Shown here: one piece after another, positions 48,073 to 57,226 of the stretch | Numbering within the stretch: position 1 is the stretch's first letter | How the letters are laid out: every line of letters begins with the position of its first letter | Assembly: GCF_003591035.1 (NCBI RefSeq) | Contig: NZ_QYUO01000001.1 | Location: 2,976,001 to 3,040,000 of the forward strand | Direction of reading: 5' to 3' | Length of the DNA stretch: 64,000 nucleotides | Source of the DNA: Noviherbaspirillum saxi | GTDB taxonomy: Bacteria; Pseudomonadota; Gammaproteobacteria; Burkholderiales; Burkholderiaceae_D | Notes under the pieces: generated by a model | Seen by the model: only the letters and a program-made list of their open reading frames with translations | What the model was told of the DNA's origin: nothing | Database searches by the model: none | Made by a program: the position numbers and the translations under genes

Positions 48073-49482
48073 CTACCAGCGGATGATCTTGCCCGGATTG
48101 AGGATGTTTTTCGGGTCGAAAGCGTGCTTGAGAATGCGCATGCTTTCGATCGCTTCTTCGCCGTGTTCCTGCACCAGGAAATCCATCTTGTGCAAGCCGA
48201 CGCCGTGCTCGCCGGTACAGGTGCCGTCCATGGAAATGGCGCGCGCGACCATGCGTGCATTGACCGCTTCGGCTTTTGCGATATCGCCCGGGTCGTGCGG
48301 ATCGACCATCATCAGCACATGGAAATTACCGTCGCCGACATGGCCGATGATGGAATAGATCATCGCGTTTTTTTCGCAGTCGGCCTTGGTATCGAGTATG
48401 CATTCGGCCAGGCGCGAGATCGGCACGCAGCAATCGGTGGAAATCGCCCGTCCGCCCGGACGCATTTGCAGCATTGCGAAATACGCATTGTGACGCGCAG
48501 TCCACAGGCGCGAGCGGTCTTCCGGGCGGGTTGCCCATTCGAAACCGATCGCACTGAATTCGGCGGCAATTTCCTGGACGATCTGCGCCTGCTCGGCCAC
48601 GCCGTGTTCGCTGCCATGGAATTCGAACAGCAGCAGCGGTTTTTCCGGCAAGCCGAGCTTGTCATGCGCATTGATCGAACGCACGCTGTTTTCATCAAGG
48701 AATTCGACACGCGCGATCGGCACGCCCATCTGTATCGTGCGGATCACCGCATTGACCGCATCGGCGGTCGACGGGAACGAGCAAACTGCGGCCGACACCG
48801 CTTCCGGTTGCGGATAGATGCGTACGGTGACTTCGGTAATGATGCCGAGCGTTCCCTCGCTGCCGACAAAGATGCGCGTCAGGTCATAGCCGGCGGACGA
48901 TTTCTTTGCCCGTGTGCCGGTCTTGATGATGCGGCCATCGGAAGTGACCACCGTCAACGCCAGCGTGTTTTCACGCATGGTGCCGTAGCGCACGGCATTG
49001 GTGCCCGATGCGCGCGTCGCCGCCATGCCGCCGAGCGAAGCGTCGGCGCCGGGATCGATGGGGAAAAACAGGCCGGTATCGCGGATTTCCTGATTCAGTT
49101 GCTTGCGGGTTACACCCGCCTGCACCGTGACGGTCTGGTCTTCGGCGTGTATCGCCAGCACCTGGTTCATTTGCGACAAGTCGATCGTGACGCCGCCGCT
49201 CAAGGCCAGGATATGCCCTTCGAGCGAGGTACCCGTGCCATACGGAATGACCGGCACTTCATGGCTGGCGCACAGCTTGACCGCCTGCGCGACTTCTTCG
49301 GTGGTTTGCGCAAACACGACCGCATCGGGCAGCATAGGGTCGTAGGACGATTCATCGCGGCCATGATGCTCGCGCATCGCCTGCGAGGTCGACAGACGGT
49401 CTTCGAAGATCGCTTCGAGTGCCGCCAGCAGTTCGGCCGGCAAGGGTTTCCTGAGCGCTGCCGCCTGTGCGGGATGGTTCAT
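48073..49482 (-). CDS. FAD-linked D-lactate/2-hydroxyacid dehydrogenase
   Basis: A 469-residue FAD-dependent oxidase of the D-lactate dehydrogenase (cytochrome) type, related to GlcD. PCMH fold: VPVIPYGTGTSLEGHILAL (about residues 76-94), DPGADASLGGMAATRASGTN and the C-terminal GHVGDGNFHVLMMVD and GEHGVGLHKMDFL. Single-chain: no GlcE or GlcF partner is adjacent. It would feed electrons to a cytochrome or quinone. Located 40 bp upstream of the LysR gene, same strand, so probably co-transcribed. Confidence 0.93.
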   Translation of the reverse strand: MNHPAQAAALRKPLPAELLAALEAIFEDRLSTSQAMREHHGRDESSYDPMLPDAVVFAQTTEEVAQAVKLCASHEVPVIPYGTGTSLEGHILALSGGVTIDLSQMNQVLAIHAEDQTVTVQAGVTRKQLNQEIRDTGLFFPIDPGADASLGGMAATRASGTNAVRYGTMRENTLALTVVTSDGRIIKTGTRAKKSSAGYDLTRIFVGSEGTLGIITEVTVRIYPQPEAVSAAVCSFPSTADAVNAVIRTIQMGVPIARVEFLDENSVRSINAHDKLGLPEKPLLLFEFHGSEHGVAEQAQIVQEIAAEFSAIGFEWATRPEDRSRLWTARHNAYFAMLQMRPGGRAISTDCCVPISRLAECILDTKADCEKNAMIYSIIGHVGDGNFHVLMMVDPHDPGDIAKAEAVNARMVARAISMDGTCTGEHGVGLHKMDFLVQEHGEEAIESMRILKHAFDPKNILNPGKIIRW

Positions 49483-49615
49483 GCTTGTCTCCGAAGGTAT
49501 GCAATTGTTTGCCTGATTTTACTCTGATGCACGCCACCCCGACATCGTCGCGCCGACGACTGCGTAACGGCCGGATTTGCCGTATGCTGGCTATTTTCAA
49601 TCTACCAAGATCATC

Positions 49616-50173
49616 ATGGGCAACCGACTTTCAAAAATCGCGACCCGCACCGGCGACAATGGCACTACGGGCCTGGGCGACGGCAGCCGTGTCGGCAAGG
49701 ACAGCCTGCGCGTACACGCGATGGGCGACGTCGACGAACTCAATTCCCATATCGGCCTGCTGCTGTGCGAAGAATTACCGGCGGCGCTGCGTGAAGAGCT
49801 CGTCTCGATCCAGCACGACCTGTTCGACCTCGGCGGCGAGCTATGCATTCCCGGTTATACGCTGATCACCGAAGTGCATGTGGGACGACTGGATACGCTG
49901 CTGGAAAAATACAATGCGGACCTGCCGCCGCTGAAGGATTTCATCCTCCCCGCCGGCTCGCGCGCCGCTGCGCTGGCGCATGTCTGCCGCACCATCTGCC
50001 GACGAGCGGAACGGGCGATTGTCACGTTGGGGAATAGCGAAAAGCTCAATGACAATCCGAGGCAATACATGAATCGCTTGTCGGATTTGATGTTTGTGCT
50101 GTCGCGGGTGTTGAACCGGTTTGCTGGTGGCAGCGATGTGTTGTGGGAGAAGGAGAGGAAGCGGGAGGTGTGA
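49616..50173 (+). CDS. Cob(I)alamin adenosyltransferase, PduO type
   Basis: A 185-residue trimeric enzyme that adds the adenosyl group of ATP to cob(I)alamin, forming coenzyme B12. The PduO-type signature is seen: SKIATRTGDNGTTGLGDG at the N terminus, DVDELNSHIGL, the conserved CRTICRRAERAIV and NRLSDLMFVLSRVLN near the C terminus. This differs from the CobA/CobO type. No other cobalamin genes are nearby. Divergent from the D-lactate dehydrogenase gene; convergent with dxs. Confidence 0.95.
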   Translation: MGNRLSKIATRTGDNGTTGLGDGSRVGKDSLRVHAMGDVDELNSHIGLLLCEELPAALREELVSIQHDLFDLGGELCIPGYTLITEVHVGRLDTLLEKYNADLPPLKDFILPAGSRAAALAHVCRTICRRAERAIVTLGNSEKLNDNPRQYMNRLSDLMFVLSRVLNRFAGGSDVLWEKERKREV

Positions 50174-50214
50174 GGGGGGGCAAATGTGACTCGACCGCAG
50201 CACCCCCATCCTAA

Positions 50215-50237
50215 CCTTCCCCCTATAAGGGGGAAGG
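50215..50237. repeat. Short CCTTCCCC/GGGGAAGG palindrome
   Basis: CCTTCCCC-CTATAAG-GGGGAAGG, 41 bp past the adenosyltransferase stop. It is preceded by CCCCCATCCTAA, resembling the flank of the 3968-4018 palindrome. Confidence 0.72.
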
Positions 50238-50310
50238 GACCGTTCAGCGGCAAGTATCAAGCAAGCACTTGGCTACCGCTGCACACAGAGGCTGTGGCAT
50301 ATCCCTTCTG

Positions 50311-50560
50311 CCGACGCCAAAAGAGTGATGCGCCAAGCGGATAAAGAAGCGCAGTTGTTTGAGCCGCAGGCGAGTTCTGCGCTTCCCGCTTGGCGCATCA
50401 CTCTTTTGGGAACCCGAAGGGCGGCGGCAGTAGGGTCGCCTCGGCGGCCCCCCTTCTTTGCTTACTTTCTTTGGCGAAGCAAAGAAAGTAAGTGGCCCGC
50501 CGGGGCCAGTCCCGGCCAGCCCGTCCGAAGAACCAACAGTCCAGCATCACCGAAGAGACA
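50311..50560 (+). repeat. Composite hairpin element, copy C
   Basis: 24-nt arms at 50317-50340 and 50386-50409 are perfectly complementary; inner stem GAAGCGCAG (50346-50354) with CTGCGCTTC (50377-50385) around a 22-nt loop nearly identical to copies A and B. Second hairpin: 13-bp stem 50461-50473 with 50480-50492 around GCGAAG; then the GGCCCGCCGGGGCC block. The end CACCGAAGAGA lies 13 bp from the dxs stop. Its outer 9 nt (CCAAAAGAG) equal those of copy A, but the inner 12 nt of the arm differ. Confidence 0.85.
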
Positions 50561-50572
50561 AAGAACAAGGCC

Positions 50573-52441
50573 TCAGTTGTTCACCACCAACCGCGGCTCA
50601 CCCTTACCCCCAAACCGCGTCCTCACCGAAGCCACAATCCCCTTCCCATCCAACCCGCACATCGCCAGCAACTGCCCCGCATCCCCATGATCGATAAACC
50701 GATCCGGCAATCCCAACTGCAAAATCGGCTTCACAATACCGGCCTCCGCCAGTGCCTCGGCCACCGCCGATCCGGCGCCACCCATGACAGCGCCTTCTTC
50801 AACCGTCACCAGCACCTCATGCGTCTGCGCCAACTGCTTCACCAATTCAATATCGAGCGGCTTCACGAAGCGCATATTGGCCACCGTTGCATCAAGCTCT
50901 TCGCCAGCGGCAAGACCGGGCGCGACCATCGTTCCAAACGCGAGAATCGCAATGTCCTTGCCCTGGCGCCGTATTTCACCCTTGCCCAGCGGCAGCACTG
51001 CAAGCGACTTCTCAATCGCGGCCCCGATACCAGCCCCGCGCGGATAGCGCACCGCAGCCGGTCCCGGATACTGATACGCGGTCGATAGCATCTGCCGGCA
51101 TTCATTCTCGTCCGAAGCCGCCATCACCACCATGTTGGGAATGCAACGCAGATAAGCGATATCGTAGTTGCCCGCATGGGTCGCGCCATCGGCACCGACC
51201 AGTCCCGAGCGGTCGAGCGCAAATGTGACATCCAGGTTTTGCAATGCCACGTCATGAATCAACTGGTCGTAGGCGCGCTGCAGAAAGGTCGAATAGATCG
51301 CCACGACCGGCTTCAAGCCTTCGCAAGCCATGCCACCCGCGAATGTCACCGCATGCTGCTCGGCAATACCGACATCGTAATAGCGGCTGGGAAAGCGCTG
51401 TTCGAACTGCACCATGCCGGAACCTTCGCGCATGGCCGGCGTGATACCCACCAGTCGTTGATCATGCTCGGCCATGTCGCACAGCCAGTCGCCAAACACC
51501 TGGGTATAGGTCATCTTGCTCGCGGCCGCAGGCTTGATGCCTTCGTCCGGATTGAACTTGCCGGGCCCGTGATACAACACCGGATCGGCCTCGGCCAGCT
51601 TGTAACCCTGTCCTTTGCGGGTTACCACATGCAGGAATTGCGGGCCTTTCAGGTTCTTCAGGTTTTGCAGCGTCGGCACCAGCGACTCGAGGTCATGCCC
51701 ATCGATAGGACCGATGTAGTTGAAACCGAATTCCTCGAACATGGTCGCAGGCACGACCATGCCTTTCGCATGTTCTTCCAACCGCTTGGCCAGTTCCAGC
51801 ATGGGGCCGGGCAATACCGTCTTGCCCACGTTTTTCGCGGCGGCGTAAAACTTGCCGGACATCAGGCGGGCGAGGTAACGGTTGAGCGCGCCGACCGGTG
51901 GCGAGATCGACATGTCATTGTCGTTCAGGATGACGAGCAGATTGACGTCGTTGTAGACGCCTGCATTGTTGAGCGCCTCGAACGCCATGCCGGCCGTCAT
52001 CGCGCCGTCGCCGATCACCGCGATCGCATGACGGTTTTCGCCCTTGGTCTTTGCTGCCAGGGCCATGCCCAGCGCCGCCGAGATCGAGGTTGATGAATGC
52101 GCGGTGCCGAAGGTGTCGTATTCGCTTTCGTCACGACGCGGAAAACCGGAGATGCCATTCATCTGGCGCAGCGTCTGCATGCGGTCGCGGCGGCCGGTCA
52201 GGATCTTGTGCGGATAGGTCTGGTGACCGACGTCCCAGACGATGCGATCTTCCGGCGTATTGAAAACGTAATGCAGCGCAATGGTCAGTTCGACGGTGCC
52301 GAGATTGGAAGACAGGTGTCCGCCGGTCTTTGACACCGAATCGAGCACGAAGCCGCGCAATTCGTCCGCGAGCGGCTTGAGCTGCGCGCGCGAGAGTTTT
52401 CTCAGATCTGCCGGTACGTCGATATTTTTGAGCAGGTTCAT
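50573..52441 (-). CDS. dxs: 1-Deoxy-D-xylulose-5-phosphate synthase
   Basis: First enzyme of the methylerythritol phosphate route to isoprenoids; condenses pyruvate and glyceraldehyde-3-phosphate using thiamine diphosphate. The 622-residue transketolase-like protein shows [15 protein letters not shown], the ThDP motif [18 protein letters not shown] (about residues 152-169), [26 protein letters not shown] and [13 protein letters not shown]. Normal length. It starts 1 bp after the ispA stop; xseB-ispA-dxs form a tight operon as in many proteobacteria. Confidence 0.98.
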   Translation of the reverse strand: MNLLKNIDVPADLRKLSRAQLKPLADELRGFVLDSVSKTGGHLSSNLGTVELTIALHYVFNTPEDRIVWDVGHQTYPHKILTGRRDRMQTLRQMNGISGFPRRDESEYDTFGTAHSSTSISAALGMALAAKTKGENRHAIAVIGDGAMTAGMAFEALNNAGVYNDVNLLVILNDNDMSISPPVGALNRYLARLMSGKFYAAAKNVGKTVLPGPMLELAKRLEEHAKGMVVPATMFEEFGFNYIGPIDGHDLESLVPTLQNLKNLKGPQFLHVVTRKGQGYKLAEADPVLYHGPGKFNPDEGIKPAAASKMTYTQVFGDWLCDMAEHDQRLVGITPAMREGSGMVQFEQRFPSRYYDVGIAEQHAVTFAGGMACEGLKPVVAIYSTFLQRAYDQLIHDVALQNLDVTFALDRSGLVGADGATHAGNYDIAYLRCIPNMVVMAASDENECRQMLSTAYQYPGPAAVRYPRGAGIGAAIEKSLAVLPLGKGEIRRQGKDIAILAFGTMVAPGLAAGEELDATVANMRFVKPLDIELVKQLAQTHEVLVTVEEGAVMGGAGSAVAEALAEAGIVKPILQLGLPDRFIDHGDAGQLLAMCGLDGKGIVASVRTRFGGKGEPRLVVNN

Positions 52442-52442
52442 G

Positions 52443-53351
52443 CTAGGCTTTCCGTTGCACGATCAAGTCTGCGATTTCCCGCAAACGCCGTGCTTTTTCT
52501 CCAAACGGCATGAGCGCACGATGCGCATCATCCCGCAATTTATCTGCCAGGGCTTTCGACTCGGCGAGCCCAAGTATCGATACATACGTCGGCTTGTTAT
52601 CCGCCGCATCCTTGCCGGCGGTCTTGCCAAGCGTTGCCGAATCGGCGGTGGCATCGAGCACGTCGTCCACGACCTGGAATGCAAGGCCGATCGCCACGGA
52701 ATAAGCGTCGAGCGCAGCGATTTCGGCATCGGACAAGGTCTTTCCCGCCAACGCGCCAAGCAGCACCGAGGCGCGCAACAATGCTCCGGTCTTCAATTGA
52801 TGCATGTGCTCCAGCTCGCCCAGCGACAATGCGAGTCCGATACTGGCAAGATCAATCGCCTGTCCGCCGCACATGCCGGCCGAACCCGACGCTTGTGCCA
52901 GCAGGCGCAGCATCGCGAGCCGGCGCGTTGCCTGGCCTTCGCCTTCTGCAACACCTTCACTCAGCACGACGAAGGCTTGCGACTGCAACGCATCCCCCAC
53001 CAGCAAAGCGGTGGCCTCGTCGTATTTCACGTGCACGGTCGGCTTGCCGCGCCGCAATGCATCATCGTCCATGCACGGCATGTCGTCATGCACCAGCGAA
53101 TACGCATGAATCATTTCCAGCGCCGCCGCCGCACGCTGCAAGCTTGCCGCATCGGCGTCAAACAGGTCGCCGGCGGCAAACACGAGCAGCGGGCGTACGC
53201 GCTTGCCGCCGTTGAGCACCGCGTAACGCATTGCCTCATGCAAGCGGGCCGGTACTGTCGCGTCCGATGGCAGCGATGCACCAAGCGCTTCTTCCATGGT
53301 CGACTGGACCTGTTTCATCCAATCAGCAAAACTTGCGATAGACGATGTCAT
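52443..53351 (-). CDS. ispA: Farnesyl diphosphate (geranyltranstransferase) synthase IspA
   Basis: A 302-residue prenyl-chain synthase making farnesyl diphosphate, the precursor of ubiquinone side chains and undecaprenyl phosphate. The first Asp-rich motif DDMPCMDDD (about residues 91-99) and the second DDVLD (about residue 230) are intact, with GGKRVRPLL upstream. Both the xseB overlap (4 bp, ATGA) and the 1-bp spacing to dxs indicate translational coupling. Confidence 0.97.
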   Translation of the reverse strand: MTSSIASFADWMKQVQSTMEEALGASLPSDATVPARLHEAMRYAVLNGGKRVRPLLVFAAGDLFDADAASLQRAAAALEMIHAYSLVHDDMPCMDDDALRRGKPTVHVKYDEATALLVGDALQSQAFVVLSEGVAEGEGQATRRLAMLRLLAQASGSAGMCGGQAIDLASIGLALSLGELEHMHQLKTGALLRASVLLGALAGKTLSDAEIAALDAYSVAIGLAFQVVDDVLDATADSATLGKTAGKDAADNKPTYVSILGLAESKALADKLRDDAHRALMPFGEKARRLREIADLIVQRKA

Positions 53352-53608
53352 TCCTCCGCCCCGGCGTCGCTGTCGGCATCAGTGACAAAGGGCTTGAGCA
53401 TGTCGCCTTCGAGTACTTTTACCTGGCTATCCACCTTGTCGAGCTGGCCGCTGCAAAATTTGACCAGTTCCGACCCGCGCTTGTAGGCCGCCACAGACGC
53501 TTCCAACGGCAATTCGCCCGCTTCCATCTGGGCGACAAGCCGCTCCAGCTCGGCCATGGCATCTTCGAAGGAAGCCGGTTGTTCGGAGGGCACTGATTTC
53601 TTGGACAT
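53348..53608 (-). CDS. xseB: Exodeoxyribonuclease VII small subunit
   Basis: An 86-residue helical protein, the small subunit of exonuclease VII, which degrades single-stranded DNA. SFEDAMAELERLVAQMEAGE (residues 13-32) and LEASVAAYKRGSELVKFCSG are family hallmarks. The large subunit gene xseA is not in the window. Its stop overlaps the ispA start by 4 bp. Placement before ispA-dxs is conserved in proteobacteria. Confidence 0.96.
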   Translation of the reverse strand: MSKKSVPSEQPASFEDAMAELERLVAQMEAGELPLEASVAAYKRGSELVKFCSGQLDKVDSQVKVLEGDMLKPFVTDADSDAGAEE

Positions 53609-54011
53609 AGTGGATGAATCTGAAGTTTAACCCGGTATTTTAGAACAAACCACTTGATACAGTTGGATTCAAGCAATCAACATTCAGTTACTTTTGACTG
53701 CCAAAAGATGAGTTTTGTGACAAAAATCAACGACCGATAGAAATTATGCAACTTCTGCGGAGTACTGTGTTCGCATTCAAGCGGCAGTGGCTTATTCCTA
53801 TCCGCTCATGAACACAGCGGAATTCTTATAAAAGACATGCAACTCCATCCTTTCATTCCCCTTCCACGTGACGGACCTCAATCAGTCGTTCAGGCAACAC
53901 TCTGAGGTATAATCCTCGGTTCTGTCCAAAATTTCCGTTTCATCTTATTTGATACTGGTTTTTGCGGATTCTTTCTCTCTTAGGTTGGTGCAAATTAATT
54001 TGGGGGTGGGG
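53609..54011. other. 403-bp divergent intergenic region xseB/Rieske gene
   Basis: AT-rich in its left half (53610-53830). A good -10 hexamer (53908-53913) faces the Rieske gene. I see no gene, no strong repeat and no terminator. Confidence 0.6.
53886..53913 (+). promoter_or_regulatory. Candidate promoter for the Rieske oxygenase gene
   Basis: A perfect TATAAT at 53908-53913 precedes the gene; the -35 region (near CGTTCA at 53887) is weak at 15-bp spacing. Position about 100 bp before the start codon at 54012. Confidence 0.4.
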
Positions 54012-55121
54012 ATGTCCGATCTGGCTAATGTCGCCAATCTGGCGCGTTCCAACGCGCAACTTCCGGTCAACGTCTACTTCGACGACACACTGTTACAACA
54101 CGAAATCACGCAGCTGTTTCAACACGGCCCGCGTTATGCCGGCCATGAATTGCAAGTCCCGAACGTCGGCGACTATGCAACGCTGGCATGGGAAAACGAA
54201 GGCCGCATGCTGGTGCGCAACGCGCATGGCATTGAATTGCTTTCCAATGTCTGCCGTCATCGGCAGGCAAAAATGTTTGATGGTCGCGGGAATGCAGCCA
54301 ATATCGTCTGCCCCCTGCATCGCTGGACCTATGATCTCGAGGGCAAACTGATCGGTGCGCCGCATTTTGGCGAAACGCCGTGCCTGAACCTGTCTCGCAC
54401 ACCGCTGCAGAACTGGAACGGCCTGCTGTTCGAAGACAATGGCGTGAATGTCGCACAGATCATGTCCAAACTCGGCGTGACCAGGGATCTCGATTTCAGC
54501 GGCTACATGCTCGACCATGTCGAGGTGCATGACTGCGATTACAACTGGAAAACCTTCATCGAGGTGTATCTGGAGGATTACCATGTCGAGCCCTTCCATC
54601 CAGGGCTGGGCAGCTTCGTGACCTGCGACGACCTGCGCTGGGAATTTGGCGAGCACTACAGCGTGCAGACGGTGGGGGTCAATCATGCGCTATCGAAGTT
54701 CGGCACACCGAAGTACAAGAAATGGCAGGAGCAGGTGCTGCAATTCCGCAACGGTGAACCGCCGCCTTACGGCGCGATCTGGCTCACGCTGTATCCGAAC
54801 ATCATGGTCGAGTGGTATCCGCACGTGCTGGTGGTGTCGACCGTATGGCCGGACGGTCCGCAAAAAACCCGCAATGTCGTGGAGTTTTACTATCCGGAAG
54901 AAATCGTGCTGTTCGAGCGCGATTTCATCGCCGCCGAGCGCGACGCCTACATGGAAACCTGCATTGAAGACGATGAAATCGGCATGCGCATGGATGCCGG
55001 TCGCCGCATCCTGATGCAGCGCGGCACCAGCGAAGTGGGTCCGTACCAGTCGCCGATGGAAGACGGCATGCAGCATTTCCACGAGTGGTACCGCAGGCAG
55101 ATTGCCTTGCAGGCGCGCTGA
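54012..55121 (+). CDS. Rieske [2Fe-2S] aromatic-ring-hydroxylating oxygenase, alpha-subunit type
   Basis: A 369-residue oxygenase. The Rieske cluster ligands are Cys81-x-His83 (CRH) and Cys100-x2-His103 (CPLH). The mononuclear iron site in the C-terminal domain is seen as EDYHVEPFHPGL with His191 and His196, preceded by DYNWKTFIE. No reductase, ferredoxin or small subunit is adjacent, so its electron donor is unknown. The substrate cannot be told from the sequence; related proteins act on aromatic acids or quaternary amines. Start at 54012 follows a G-rich site. Commonly found beside xseB-ispA-dxs in Burkholderiales, as far as I recall. Confidence 0.92.
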   Translation: MSDLANVANLARSNAQLPVNVYFDDTLLQHEITQLFQHGPRYAGHELQVPNVGDYATLAWENEGRMLVRNAHGIELLSNVCRHRQAKMFDGRGNAANIVCPLHRWTYDLEGKLIGAPHFGETPCLNLSRTPLQNWNGLLFEDNGVNVAQIMSKLGVTRDLDFSGYMLDHVEVHDCDYNWKTFIEVYLEDYHVEPFHPGLGSFVTCDDLRWEFGEHYSVQTVGVNHALSKFGTPKYKKWQEQVLQFRNGEPPPYGAIWLTLYPNIMVEWYPHVLVVSTVWPDGPQKTRNVVEFYYPEEIVLFERDFIAAERDAYMETCIEDDEIGMRMDAGRRILMQRGTSEVGPYQSPMEDGMQHFHEWYRRQIALQAR

Positions 55122-55313
55122 CGGTCCGAGGAGCTTCTTCACGTTTCCTGCCGGTACCCAGGGCTATGCTCCGGGCACCGGCAGTACTTTGGACAGCTGC
55201 TGGATAGCTGCGAAAGGCCGCCATGGCGCCACGCCTGCTCGCCGGGAAGAATCCGCGTATCATCGAAGACCCCGCAACACCACCGCACCGGCACTTCTCT
55301 GGCGGCCTTTCCC

Positions 55314-56249
55314 ATGCAATCACTCTGGATGCTGTTTGCCAGCTTCGTATTTTCCCTGATGGGCGTCTGCGTCAAGATGGCGTCCTCGATCTACTCCGTA
55401 TCTGAAATCGTGATGTACCGCGGCTTGGTCGGGGTTTTGTTCCTCGGCTGCCTGATCGCCGTGCGCGGAGGCAGCTTCCGTACATCCCTGCCCTGGCACC
55501 ATGTATGGCGCGGGATCATAGGCGTCGCGGCATTGTGGATGTGGTTCTGGTCTATCGGTCAGCTGCCGCTTGCTACCGGCATGACCTTGAACTACATGTC
55601 ACCGATCTGGATCGCCGCTATTCTTTTTATCGCCGGCTGGTGGAGCGGGCAAACACGTTTCGAATGGGGGCTGGCGGCCGCCATCCTGCTTAGCTTCATC
55701 GGCGTGACCATGCTGTTGCGCCCTGCCTTCCATGCCGATCAATGGCTGGCGGGGCTGGTCGGTCTTGGCTCGGGTTTTATTTCCGCGATCGCCTATCTGC
55801 AGGTGCGTCGTCTGGGACAGCTTGGGGAGCCGGAATACCGGGTCGTGTTTTATTTTTCCCTGATGGGATTGCTGGCCGGCTTGGCAGGCGTCATCGCCAA
55901 CACCATAGATGGCCGTCCCGCCGTGTGGAGTGCCCACAATGGCAAGGGAATTTTGCTGTTGCTCGCCATCGGCGTGACCGCCACGGTGGCACAAATGGCG
56001 ATGACACGCGCATACCGGCTTGGCAAGACATTGGTCACGGCCAACCTGCAATACACCGGCATCGTGTTTTCAAGCGCCTGGGGCATTCTGATCTGGGGCG
56101 ACGTGCCGGGCTGGCTGGGATGGTGTGGAATTGCCATCATTCTTGGCAGCGGACTGGCCGCGACCTATTACAATACGCGCAACACCGCGACTCCCGCCGC
56201 CAAGGCTACGGTCGCGCAAGCCAACGATCCGATAGCTACCGAAGTGTAG
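55314..56249 (+). CDS. EamA/DMT-superfamily transporter
   Basis: A 311-residue membrane protein with about ten hydrophobic helices and two EamA repeats (first: WMLFASFVFSLMGVCVKM; second from about residue 145). Typical DMT signatures are MYRGLVGVLFL and ILIWGDVPGWLGWCGIAII. The substrate is unknown. Followed by the rhodanese gene after 11 bp, likely in one transcript; 192 bp separate it from the Rieske gene. Confidence 0.92.
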   Translation: MQSLWMLFASFVFSLMGVCVKMASSIYSVSEIVMYRGLVGVLFLGCLIAVRGGSFRTSLPWHHVWRGIIGVAALWMWFWSIGQLPLATGMTLNYMSPIWIAAILFIAGWWSGQTRFEWGLAAAILLSFIGVTMLLRPAFHADQWLAGLVGLGSGFISAIAYLQVRRLGQLGEPEYRVVFYFSLMGLLAGLAGVIANTIDGRPAVWSAHNGKGILLLLAIGVTATVAQMAMTRAYRLGKTLVTANLQYTGIVFSSAWGILIWGDVPGWLGWCGIAIILGSGLAATYYNTRNTATPAAKATVAQANDPIATEV

Positions 56250-56260
56250 AGGAGATATGC

Positions 56261-57115
56261 ATGCCGTATACCACGCTGATTTCTGCCAACGACCTCGCCC
56301 GGCATTACCAGGATCCGGCCTGGGTCGTTATCGATTGCCGGCATGATCTGACCAATCCGGCGGCGGGTGCCGAAGCCTACGCCGGCGGTCATATTCCCGG
56401 TGCGCGCTTTGCCAGCCTCGACACCGACCTGTCCGACAAGAGTCCGGGGTCCAACGGCAAATTCCGTGGCCGCCACCCGCTGCCTCAGCCGACGGCCTTC
56501 GTTGAAACCTTGCGGCGCTGGGGCGTCAATCATAGTTCGCAAGTTATTGCCTACGACGAGCATGGCGGCATGTTCGCAGCAAGGTTGTGGTGGATGTTGC
56601 GCTGGGTCGGCCACCAAGCGGTAGCCGTGCTCGACGGAGGTCTCCCAACATGGCTGGCACGCGGCCTGCCGCTATCGAAAGATGTCGTGACACCTGTGCG
56701 CGGCAACGTCGAACCGCATTCCTCGCTTGTCGCCACGGTGAACGTCGACGATGTGCTGGCCAACCTCAACACCCCAACCCGCATCGTAATCGACGCCCGC
56801 GCGCCTGACCGCTTCCGCGGCGAAAACGAAACCCTGGACCCGGTAGGCGGCCATATCCCCGGCGCGAAGAATCGTTTTTTTAAAGACAATTTGACGACTG
56901 ACGGTCGATTCAAGTCAGCGGACGAATTGCGGTCCGATTTCTCCGCATTGCTGATATCGCCGGAAGCCAGCATCGTGCAGTGCGGATCAGGCGCGACTGC
57001 CTGCCATAATTTGCTGGCAATGGAAATTGCCGGACTTTCCGGCGCAGCGCTATATCCGGGATCCTGGAGCGAATGGTGTGCAGACCCGGGGAGACCGGTG
57101 GCCCGCGGAGAGTAA
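56261..57115 (+). CDS. sseA: Sulfurtransferase (rhodanese/3-mercaptopyruvate sulfurtransferase type)
   Basis: A 284-residue protein of two rhodanese domains. The first (residues about 5-135) includes GGHIPGARFASLDTDLS and lacks an active cysteine; the second has the catalytic Cys241 in VQCGSGATACHN. CGSGxT is typical of 3-mercaptopyruvate sulfurtransferases. It would move sulfur from a donor to thiophilic acceptors in the cytoplasm. AGGAG precedes the ATG at 56261. A truncated composite repeat begins directly after its stop. Confidence 0.94.
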   Translation: MPYTTLISANDLARHYQDPAWVVIDCRHDLTNPAAGAEAYAGGHIPGARFASLDTDLSDKSPGSNGKFRGRHPLPQPTAFVETLRRWGVNHSSQVIAYDEHGGMFAARLWWMLRWVGHQAVAVLDGGLPTWLARGLPLSKDVVTPVRGNVEPHSSLVATVNVDDVLANLNTPTRIVIDARAPDRFRGENETLDPVGGHIPGAKNRFFKDNLTTDGRFKSADELRSDFSALLISPEASIVQCGSGATACHNLLAMEIAGLSGAALYPGSWSEWCADPGRPVARGE

Positions 57116-57205
57116 TTTTTGGCGAAGCAAAAAAGAAAGTGGCCCGCCGGGGCCACTCCCGGCTAGTCGCTACGAAGAGCGGGCAGCACAGAGTCTCCGA
57201 AGAAA
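57116..57205 (+). repeat. Composite hairpin element, truncated copy D
   Basis: Only the part without the 24-bp stem is present: a shortened second hairpin TTTTTG (57116-57121) with CAAAAA (57128-57133) around GCGAAG, then the GGCCCGCCGGGGCC block, ending in TCTCCGAAGAAA 21 bp from the ZIP gene's stop. It starts at the base after the sulfurtransferase stop. Confidence 0.8.
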
Positions 57206-57226
57206 CCTCGGAACGACGACACGCAC

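Larger units (their letters stand above)
50174..50572. other. 399-bp convergent intergenic region holding repeats
   Basis: Between the cobalamin adenosyltransferase gene (plus) and dxs (minus). It contains a CCTTCCCC mini-palindrome (50215-50237) and composite hairpin element copy C (50311-50560). Arg/Pro-rich reading frames across the element are repeats translated, not genes. Confidence 0.85.

Noticed and set aside
50325..50690. 121-residue frame across element copy C
   Set aside because: Again a translated repeat; it also runs into dxs on the opposite strand.
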